Shown here: in pieces, positions 58,813-64,000 of the stretch
Layout: the number at the start of each line of letters is the position of its first letter
How positions within the stretch are numbered: the stretch's first letter is position 1
Source of the DNA: CAZKYX01 sp964557125
Lineage (GTDB): Bacteria > Patescibacteriota > Microgenomatia > Levybacterales > GWA1-39-11
Direction of reading: 5' to 3'
Assembly: GCA_964557125.1 (NCBI GenBank)
Contig: CAZKYX010000002.1
Coordinates: 39,036 to 103,035 of the forward strand
Length of the DNA stretch: 64,000 nt
The notes under the pieces: model-generated
What the model was told of the DNA's origin: nothing
Seen by the model: only the letters and a program-made list of their open reading frames with translations
Database searches by the model: none
Made by a program: the position numbers and the translations under genes

Positions 58813-59397
58813 GTGAACCTGACCCATTTCTCCGAAGCCCCTGTTTCGGTATATTACCTGGCAGGGAACAAAAAGTTTGGGTTTCTCATACCTGAACCAG
58901 GATCCACTGAAGCGCTCCTGACAGGGGGTGCTGACATCTTCTTCCACCTGAACAACTTCCGAATGCCGATAATCGAGCATGGAGCAGTCAGATTCAGTAA
59001 GGAAAAGCCAACCCGCGATTGCATCGATTTCGTTGCCACGCTCCTTACAAAGGATGTCGTGCTGGCATTCGATCTTCGTCGTGTTGAGAAAGGCTTTGCA
59101 GCTGAGCCGTGGACCCTTCGGTCCATCTGGCGAGAGCAGTTGAAGCAACTTGCTGAATTGCCGGTATACCGGTTGAGCAGGATCATGACTGCATGTACAA
59201 CTGCAGGCGATGAAGAGGGGAAACCTGAAGTCGTCTGGCAAGGTTGTGATCCTTCAATTTTCAAGAGGCAAACAAGCTCTCTTGAAGTCTCCCCCTACAC
59301 TGATCCTGACGGATTTTTCCGCGTTCGGTACATGTGGGAGAAGAAAGAGCTTCAAGGCCAGTGGGAAAAGACCCCATGGCCAGCACAGGCACGATAA
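58813..59397 (+). CDS. cold-shock-like OB-fold candidate, first gene of unit U12
   Basis: 194 residues from GTG, with GAGGTG 4 nt upstream. KKFGFLIPEP (RNP1-like KFGFL) and GGADIFFHLNNFR (RNP2-like DIFFHL) at the spacing of cold-shock domains, with preceding strand PVSVYYLAG. The remaining 120 residues are unrecognised. If right, it binds RNA or single-stranded DNA, possibly the unit's own structured leader; that is speculation. Confidence 0.65.
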   Translation: MNLTHFSEAPVSVYYLAGNKKFGFLIPEPGSTEALLTGGADIFFHLNNFRMPIIEHGAVRFSKEKPTRDCIDFVATLLTKDVVLAFDLRRVEKGFAAEPWTLRSIWREQLKQLAELPVYRLSRIMTACTTAGDEEGKPEVVWQGCDPSIFKRQTSSLEVSPYTDPDGFFRVRYMWEKKELQGQWEKTPWPAQAR

Positions 59398-59420
59398 GAT
59401 TTACAAGGAGGAGAAAGCTC

Positions 59421-59723
59421 ATGTCAGTCAACGATCTCTGGAGTCCAGCTGATGCGCAGAGTCTGCGTTTGAAAGCTGAACGACTAAACAGCGCCGCAGA
59501 TGAACTTCTTGGTGCAGCCGATGAGGTTGAGGAAAGTGTCAATGCTCACGCGCGCTCAAGAGGAGAACTTAAGGCCTTTGAAGGTCGCGAGTATGATGCG
59601 GTAAAGACTGCGCTCGTTCACTTCGAAGAAGTTCGTCACTCCGTGAAAGCAATGCTTTCAGGGGTGAAGCAAGCAGCTGAGACGCTGCGCGAAATCGAAC
59701 TTCAATCAGAAGATCACCACTAA
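59421..59723 (+). CDS. small coiled-coil protein, unit U12
   Basis: 100 residues from ATG 59421 (AGGAGGAG 6 nt upstream). Long helical heptads (AQSLRLKAERLNSAADELLG; VKAMLSGVKQAAETLREIEL). Probably an oligomer; not recognised. Confidence 0.7.
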   Translation: MSVNDLWSPADAQSLRLKAERLNSAADELLGAADEVEESVNAHARSRGELKAFEGREYDAVKTALVHFEEVRHSVKAMLSGVKQAAETLREIELQSEDHH

Positions 59724-59737
59724 AAAGGAGAGGTCAA

Positions 59738-60055
59738 GTGAAATTCAAGTCGGATCAATTTGTTATCGCTCAATACGACAATGGTGAGGAAACCACCGAA
59801 GAACTCGGAATGGTTACCTCCCTCAACTTATTCGGTGACTACGAAGTCCTACTACTGAGTCATCACAAGCCGGGAGCAGGGTCAGACGCTGTCATCATGT
59901 TTGGCGAAAGCGAGCTAACACCCGCTACACGTCAACAAATCGAAGAGCACAGATCCAAATGGGAACAACTTCACAATCGCAAGCTCCCATTTGGGGTAGC
60001 AGAGCTTTTCGACGGCCTGTTTATCGGGCCGCCTACTCCAGCACCAGTTAATTGA
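59738..60055 (+). CDS. hypothetical small barrel-like protein, last gene of unit U12
   Basis: 105 residues from GTG (AAAAGGAG 7 nt upstream). Strand-rich first half (KFKSDQFVIAQYDNGEETTE; YEVLLLSHHKPGAGSDAVIM), helix, Pro-rich end. Could be an SH3-like barrel; not recognised. Confidence 0.7.
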   Translation: MKFKSDQFVIAQYDNGEETTEELGMVTSLNLFGDYEVLLLSHHKPGAGSDAVIMFGESELTPATRQQIEEHRSKWEQLHNRKLPFGVAELFDGLFIGPPTPAPVN

Positions 60056-60078
60056 GCTAAGGCTCAGGAAGGGAAAAT

Positions 60079-60159
60079 CTCGCAAGTTAATTTACTGCAA
60101 CTCTTAACAAGAGAAGCAGTACAAGCCCCGCCCTCCATTCAGGAGTGGCGGGGCTTTTT
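60079..60159 (+). terminator. U12 trailer, 3' module and terminator
   Basis: CTCGCAAGTT (60079-60088) is the exact reverse complement of AACTTGCGAG in the leader. The 3' module 60081-60129 includes CTCTTAACAAGAG. The terminator AGCCCCGCC / GGCGGGGCT is followed by TTTTTCGTGGCAAAA. Confidence 0.8.
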
Positions 60160-60369
60160 CGTGGCAAAAAATTTCTGACTTCTTACTTCAAACTTCTCGC
60201 TTGCGAAGCACTCGAAGAATATATATTGTTCGAGGTACACTCGAGAACTCTCGGCTTGCTCGAAGATTATCTCTTCCTGAAAGAACCCATCACCCCTAAT
60301 TCCTAATTCGTATTCCCTAGTTCTTAAACTGTACGCTGTACGCTTTCCCAACTGTACCCTAATCAAACC

Positions 60370-60518
60370 CATAGTTTCTTTTTTGCCTTCTTCGTAGTAT
60401 ACTTTTCGTGATAAAAAGCCTCACCATGCAATCGCTGTGTGGTTGGACTTTTTAAGCCCGTCTAGATTCGTCTAGACGAGGCAGGCACTTTAAAAATTCG
60501 CGAAAGTAGTAGGTATTG
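60370..60518 (+). promoter_or_regulatory. U13 promoter and structured leader
   Basis: CCATAG, weak -35 TTTCTT (60375-60380), 17-bp spacer, TATACT (60398-60403). CACCATGCAATCGCTGTGTG hairpin, TCTAGATTCGTCTAGA inverted repeat, boxA-like GCACTTTAAAAA (60485-60496), pairing segment CGAAAGTAGT (60501-60510), AGG, then the ATG. Confidence 0.75.
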
Positions 60519-60869
60519 ATGAGTCGAAAAAAGAAAGTCGACCTAATTACGATTCGGGTTCATAAGTTCTTTCCTGATAGGGGATATGGTTTTGGCTTTT
60601 GTGAAAATGGCCAAAGCTACTATTTCAAAATGGATAATGGACGAGAACCACTTCCCAGCACTGCTGGTTTACCAACCTTGTTAAGTGCCTCTCATGGAGG
60701 CATTGTCACAAAACCTCAAGCTGGAGACTTTCTTCGCATTCTGCCTCGCGGCACCCCTTGGGGGCTACAAGCGATGATGTGGATGTTTGAAGATGTCTAT
60801 TGGGATGCATTCCATGCATCCCGCAAACTCTTGACAGTCGAAGGATTGTCAGCAAAACACGGAGGATAA
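60519..60869 (+). CDS. cold-shock-like OB-fold candidate, first gene of unit U13
   Basis: 116 residues from ATG 60519 (a TTG directly before it is an alternative). ITIRVHKFFPDRGYGFGFCE then NGQSYYFKMDNG resembles the KxFxxxxGYGFI...FVH pattern of cold-shock domains. A later strand (PQAGDFLRILPRG) fits. Basic start RKKKVD. Like the first gene of U12, a possible RNA-binding protein. Confidence 0.65.
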   Translation: MSRKKKVDLITIRVHKFFPDRGYGFGFCENGQSYYFKMDNGREPLPSTAGLPTLLSASHGGIVTKPQAGDFLRILPRGTPWGLQAMMWMFEDVYWDAFHASRKLLTVEGLSAKHGG

Positions 60870-60914
60870 ACAGCCTCCGGTATAATAAGCTTCCTTTGAA
60901 AGGGGAAAAGTAAT

Positions 60915-61118
60915 ATGAGTGCCGTACGTGATCTAACAAAAAACGTCCTAAAGACACCCGCACGAGTTGTTGAAAAAGGGATTACAGATCCCAACGGTCT
61001 TATTGAGGGTATCCTCAATACCCCCCGTGAGGTATATCGGGGGACGAAAGACGCAGTCCGCGATGGTGTCAACCGTTGGAATAAAGGAGAAAAACCGAAA
61101 GCCAAGAAGAAGGTGTAA
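60915..61118 (+). CDS. small basic amphipathic protein, unit U13
   Basis: 67 residues; AAAGGGG 8 nt before the ATG. SAVRDLTKNVLKTPARVVEK, DPNGLIEGILNTPREVYRGT, basic tail KGEKPKAKKKV. Not recognised. Confidence 0.7.
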   Translation: MSAVRDLTKNVLKTPARVVEKGITDPNGLIEGILNTPREVYRGTKDAVRDGVNRWNKGEKPKAKKKV

Positions 61119-61119
61119 C

Positions 61120-61671
61120 ATGCAGACGACAATGTCCACTGAAGAGCTCATTCAAACTTTCACTCAAGTCTTACCGATTTTTCTCCGTGCCCGCGAGCAG
61201 TTTGCTGCAAAGCGCAACACATGGGGGAACTACGTACTTCAAATGGAAAATCTCGCTGTTCAACGTGAACATGCTGGAGATCTATTCAAAGAAGAATCTG
61301 AGATTGCGTGGACAAGTCTTAGGTCAACGGATTCAGAAGAATCTCAAAAAGGCATAGACCTCATCATTGCAGTTGATACAAAAATCAAATCAGCAAAAGC
61401 TAGTGTTGACCTCCAGATGCAGGATGTAAGACGTAGCTATATCACTGAGCTTTTACCACTCTACATTGAGTGCAAAGCATCGTATGAGAAAATCTACAAA
61501 CTTCTTCCTGTAATTGTTGACCTTGTTGACAATAACGGATATGCGGTTACGAGAAGTTACCGCACAGGACGTCCCCAATGGTGGGATTCAATGCTCGAGC
61601 ATGCTCTAAACAGTCAAGAAAAGGGTACGCTTGAAGAAGAGCTTGATTGTCCATTCTTTTCAAACGACTAG
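61120..61671 (+). CDS. helical hypothetical protein, unit U13
   Basis: 183 residues from ATG 61120 (AAGGTG 4 nt upstream, 1 nt after the previous stop). Largely helical with possible coiled coils (EELIQTFTQVLPIFLRAREQ; DTKIKSAKASVDLQMQDVRR). No membrane segment. Not recognised. Confidence 0.7.
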   Translation: MQTTMSTEELIQTFTQVLPIFLRAREQFAAKRNTWGNYVLQMENLAVQREHAGDLFKEESEIAWTSLRSTDSEESQKGIDLIIAVDTKIKSAKASVDLQMQDVRRSYITELLPLYIECKASYEKIYKLLPVIVDLVDNNGYAVTRSYRTGRPQWWDSMLEHALNSQEKGTLEEELDCPFFSND

Positions 61672-61715
61672 TCCCAGTGGTCAGGGATATGACCAAAGAA
61701 AAGGAAGTCTTTTTC

Positions 61716-61994
61716 ATGTCAGATCTTAAGAACAAAGTCTCCGAGCTTTTTACCGCACCTTTCCTTTTGGCAAAAGCTGCCAAGGAAAACCCGTCGAAAA
61801 GCTTCGAGCAGGCCACCGAAGTGGTCAATGACGTCATGGAAGGCGTCCTTGATGGTGTCACGAAAGGTTTTGCTATTTTGATGGCAGACCTGAAGTCGAA
61901 GGAAGAGCCTCAGGCGCCGGCACAGCCGTCTGCACAAGCTCCACAGGCGACACCCGAACCGCGTGTCCCGCGGACTCGCAAAAAGAAGGAATAA
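61716..61994 (+). CDS. small amphipathic protein with Ala/Pro-rich basic tail, unit U13
   Basis: 92 residues from ATG 61716 (AAGGAAG 8 nt upstream); an ATG 9 codons earlier is possible. Amphipathic helices (SELFTAPFLLAKAAKENPSK; VMEGVLDGVTKGFAILMADL), then a Pro/Ala/Gln linker and basic end RTRKKKE. Not recognised. Confidence 0.65.
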   Translation: MSDLKNKVSELFTAPFLLAKAAKENPSKSFEQATEVVNDVMEGVLDGVTKGFAILMADLKSKEEPQAPAQPSAQAPQATPEPRVPRTRKKKE

Positions 61995-61996
61995 TC

Positions 61997-62206
61997 TTGG
62001 AAAACTTTCTCTGGGGATTTTGGAACGGGATGACGGCTTGGCCGCTTCTTGTTCTTCAAGTCTTTGATATCTGGGATCGATACCCAGTCTTCAACATCGG
62101 TCGTAATGGCGGTTGGTATCAGTTTGGATTTCTCCTCGGTGCAGGTTCACCTGTCTGGGGAATTATCAACGGAGGTCCATTTACCCGTCGCTCTAAGCGA
62201 CGATAA
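61997..62206 (+). CDS. small membrane-associated protein, last gene of unit U13
   Basis: 69 residues from TTG, with AAGGAA 5 nt upstream. Trp- and Gly-rich hydrophobic stretches (NFLWGFWNGMTAWPLLVLQV; GWYQFGFLLGAGSPVWGIIN) and basic tail TRRSKRR. Not recognised. Confidence 0.6.
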   Translation: MENFLWGFWNGMTAWPLLVLQVFDIWDRYPVFNIGRNGGWYQFGFLLGAGSPVWGIINGGPFTRRSKRR

Positions 62207-62208
62207 CA

Positions 62209-62345
62209 ACTACTTTCGTCCGCCGCAACTTACCGTTCGCCTTCAAGTACTCTTCGTACACGGCTCACGGAGCGTTTGTTGGTGGACTTCGGGAGCTTTG
62301 CTCCCTTCGCGAATATTGGGGCTCTGGAGAAATCTAGAGCCCCAA
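62209..62345 (+). terminator. U13 trailer and 3' hairpins
   Basis: ACTACTTTCG (62209-62218), 3 nt after the stop, is the exact reverse complement of CGAAAGTAGT in the leader. Further on are GGGAGCTTTGCTCCC (62291-62305) and a 10-bp stem TTGGGGCTCT / AGAGCCCCAA (62316-62345). Confidence 0.75.
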
Positions 62346-62518
62346 CAACCTTTGGTAATTTCAAATTTCAAACTCTTCTTCCTAGAGGACTAGCTATATA
62401 ATAGCGGCGTAATTCCTAATCAAATTCAAAGAATTAACCAAAAATATAAATTCAAACAACTCGTGGGTTTATCAACCATTAACCATTAGCCATTAGCCAT
62501 AAATTCGCGTATGCGAAT

Positions 62519-63076
62519 TTAAAATCCGAAGAATTTTGCAAGACCACTTTTTTTCTTAGGCTCATTTTCATTTTCCATTTTTTCTTCCAGTTCTGAAAGC
62601 TTTTCTGTGCCTTCTTCTTGAGATGGAGTTTCTTTCATCTCAGCTTCAACAGGTTGTTCTGTTATAACTACTTCTTCTACGACTTCAATAACTGCCTCTT
62701 CTTGTGGTTTTGCTTCAATTTCTTTTTCTTCATGCTTTGCAGTCAAATCCTCTTGTGTATCTAGTTTCTTTTTTGAGATGTGACTGATAGCTTCTTTTAG
62801 TTCTTCGCTCAATTTATTCTTTTGTGCGTTATAGATGCGAGTGGTGTCATGGCTTACTCCAAGCATTTTTTGAATTTGAGAGTGGGGTATACCTTCAAGA
62901 AGGGCCCAGTAGAGAGCAAGTCTTTTGTAAAGCATCATTTTTTCTTCTTTTGTAAGGAACTCTTGGAGGAATGATTTTACCTTATCATGAGGTAAAGATT
63001 GCAGAAAATCAAAAAATTCTTGCTCAAGCTCAGCAATTGTTTCTGGGGACAGTTGGATATTTGAGGTTCGTGGCAT
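62519..63076 (-). CDS. TrpR/YerC-like DNA-binding protein with acidic tail
   Basis: 185 residues from ATG 63076; an upstream frame covers the promoter. LTKEEKMMLYKRLALYWALL, EGIPHSQIQKMLGVSHDTTR then IYN matches the TrpR-type helix-turn-helix of the YerC/YecD family (residues about 40-85). The rest is a Glu-rich, low-complexity tail ending KKKSGLAKFFGF. The promoter is TTGACA (63107-63112, minus strand) and TATATT 6 nt before the ATG. An alternating dyad ACATATATATATGT lies in the spacer and could be an autoregulatory operator. Confidence 0.85.
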   Translation of the reverse strand: MPRTSNIQLSPETIAELEQEFFDFLQSLPHDKVKSFLQEFLTKEEKMMLYKRLALYWALLEGIPHSQIQKMLGVSHDTTRIYNAQKNKLSEELKEAISHISKKKLDTQEDLTAKHEEKEIEAKPQEEAVIEVVEEVVITEQPVEAEMKETPSQEEGTEKLSELEEKMENENEPKKKSGLAKFFGF

Positions 63077-63140
63077 ACGCCTAATATACATATATATATG
63101 TTCTTTTGTCAAGCCCTTTTCATTGTGCTACAATTCCTCA
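63077..63140. promoter_or_regulatory. divergent promoters sharing one -35 box
   Basis: TTGTCAA (63106-63112) reads TTGTCA on the plus strand (17-bp spacer to TACAAT, 63129-63134) and TTGACA on the minus strand (18-bp spacer to TATATT). Both transcripts would start within about 6 nt of their ATG. The palindrome ACATATATATATGT overlaps the minus-strand spacer. Confidence 0.7.
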
Positions 63141-63779
63141 ATGAAGTTATTTACCAAAGAGCAGCGTCTTTCAATTCTTTCCGGTCTTTTTATTGGTTTT
63201 CTTATCGGAATGAATGTTCTTGGAGGAAAGATTATCGAGTTGGGACCATTTGCATCTTCGGTTGCTTTTCTTATCGTTCCCCTTTCTTTTTTGGTAACGG
63301 ATATTGTGACTGAAGTATATGGGAGAAAGAAAGCTCGTGAACTGGTGATGTCAGGAGTTATTACTTTGATAGTTTTTCTCTTCTTTATTATTTTGTTTGT
63401 AGCGTTACCTCCAGCTAGTAGATTTACTCAGAACGAAGAATATAAGGCTATATTTGGCACATCAGGACGAATAGTTTTAGCTTCAATTACTGCTTTTCTT
63501 CTCTCTGAGTATCATGATGTATGGGCTTTTTGGTTTTGGAGGAAAAAGACGAAAGGCAAGATGCTTTGGCTTCGTACTAATTTGTCTTCAGCTCTTTCAA
63601 TGATAATTGATACTTTTGCATTTATGTTCTTGGCTTTTTATATGTTAACTCCCAAATTTACAGCAGGATTTGTTATCCAAATGATAATTCCTTATCTTAT
63701 GTTCAAAATCATTTGGGGAGCCTTGAGCAGCCCACTGGTATATGCGGGCGCAAAGTGGCTTAGAGGTGGAGGGAAATAA
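63141..63779 (+). CDS. queuosine-precursor transporter family (YhhQ/VUT-like)
   Basis: 212 residues from ATG 63141 (6 nt after TACAAT). Six membrane helices; family marks are NVLGGKIIELGPFASSVAFL, PLSFLVTDIVTEVYGRKKAR, a second-half LRTNLSSALSMIIDTFAFMF and YLMFKIIWGALSSPLVY. YhhQ-type proteins import queuine or its precursors for tRNA modification. An S-F-L-VTD-TEVYG core and the D-TFAF motif make the family call good. Confidence 0.88.
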   Translation: MKLFTKEQRLSILSGLFIGFLIGMNVLGGKIIELGPFASSVAFLIVPLSFLVTDIVTEVYGRKKARELVMSGVITLIVFLFFIILFVALPPASRFTQNEEYKAIFGTSGRIVLASITAFLLSEYHDVWAFWFWRKKTKGKMLWLRTNLSSALSMIIDTFAFMFLAFYMLTPKFTAGFVIQMIIPYLMFKIIWGALSSPLVYAGAKWLRGGGK

Positions 63780-63805
63780 TATAAGCATAATGAGCAAACC
63801 TACCT

Positions 63806-63906
63806 TTTAATCTTTCACTTTTTTTTGCTATAATTCTTAAGGTTCAAAAGCTCAAAGTTTGAAGTTTTTATTTGGCCGCCTTACTTTTTGCATAGCAAAC
63901 AAGGAA
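63806..63906 (+). promoter_or_regulatory. U14 promoter and leader start
   Basis: TTTAAT, 17-bp spacer, TATAAT (63829-63834), then AAGGTTCAAAAGCTCAAAGT as in the U10 and U11 leaders. The genes lie beyond the window. Confidence 0.55.
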
Positions 63907-64000
63907 GGAGGCAGGAAAGTAGAGAGTGCCGCCTTATACATCGTAAAGGAGGCAGGAAAGTAGAGAGTGCCGCCTTATACATCGTAAAGGAGGCAGGAAA
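63907..64000. repeat. 41-bp tandem repeat at the window edge
   Basis: Unit GGAGGCAGGAAAGTAGAGAG then TGCCGCCTTATACATCGTAAA at 63907-63947 and 63948-63988, with a third copy cut at 64000. It lies in the U14 leader. Confidence 0.9.

Noticed and set aside
63907..64000. 41-bp tandem repeat as a CRISPR start
   Set aside because: The units abut directly with no spacers.

Overview
The window looks like a chromosomal segment of a Candidate Phyla Radiation (Patescibacteria) bacterium, possibly of the Microgenomates side; this placement is inference. Supporting signs are an AT-rich genome using the standard code, many GIY-YIG, four-helix-bundle, PEGA and giant secreted beta-rich proteins, split competence genes, near-leaderless single genes and dense simple-sequence intergenic repeats. 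There are no rRNA genes and one intact tRNA (Thr, CGT).

Layout. 0-2 kb: truncated Y1 transposase, an unknown gene, a GIY-YIG protein. 1.9-16.6 kb: a surface block on the minus strand, with a 3603-residue membrane-anchored giant protein, a WxL-interacting-like protein, a secreted protein, a four-helix-bundle protein and a membrane protein. 21.8-27.7 kb: leuS with an extra alpha/beta-hydrolase domain, then comEA and a ComEC split into two genes. 28-37.7 kb: methyltransferase-like protein, response regulator, sensor histidine kinase, histidine phosphatase. 39.8-47.6 kb: a second surface block (two paralogous secreted proteins, a WxL-interacting-like protein, an Ig-like protein, a PEGA protein). 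47.8-52 kb: mreB, a WecG/TagA transferase, an HTH protein with a duplicated C-terminal remnant, a 50-residue membrane protein, uppP. 52.5-54.3 kb: tRNA-Thr with a duplicated 3' half, then an unknown protein. 62.5-63.8 kb: divergent TrpR-like regulator and YhhQ-type transporter.

Scattered between these ordinary genes are at least thirteen transcription units, called U1-U13 here, plus the start of a fourteenth (U14). They carry about 46 small, mostly unrecognised genes with good Shine-Dalgarno sites and tight spacing: U1 17.0-18.4, U2 18.5-20.4, U3 20.4-20.8, U4 20.9-21.7, U5 30.6-32.8, U6 32.9-34.9, U7 37.9-39.8, U8 45.1-46.2, U9 54.4-55.5, U10 55.6-56.4, U11 56.5-58.3, U12 58.5-60.2, U13 60.4-62.3 kb. 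Most share one architecture: a promoter with ATAGT just upstream of the -35 and a 17-18 bp spacer, a structured leader, a 12-nt boxA-like motif (GCACATTTACAA / GCTCTTTGAAAA), then a short segment that is the reverse complement of a segment at the end of the last gene, followed in most units by a hairpin. The paired segments are 8-13 bp and perfect in eleven units; U3 and U4 need wobble pairs. The paired sequences differ between most units while pairing is kept, which points to a long-range 5'-3' helix closing each mRNA. This is the strongest candidate for an undescribed system here.

Recognisable members of the units are few: a polynucleotide-kinase-like P-loop protein, a NADAR-like protein, two cold-shock-like OB-fold candidates, a zinc-ribbon-like membrane protein and many one- or two-helix membrane proteins. 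The ordinary genes contrast sharply: many start only 5-11 nt after a -10 box (near-leaderless) and lack a Shine-Dalgarno site. All domain calls come from reading the sequence by eye; no database search was possible.
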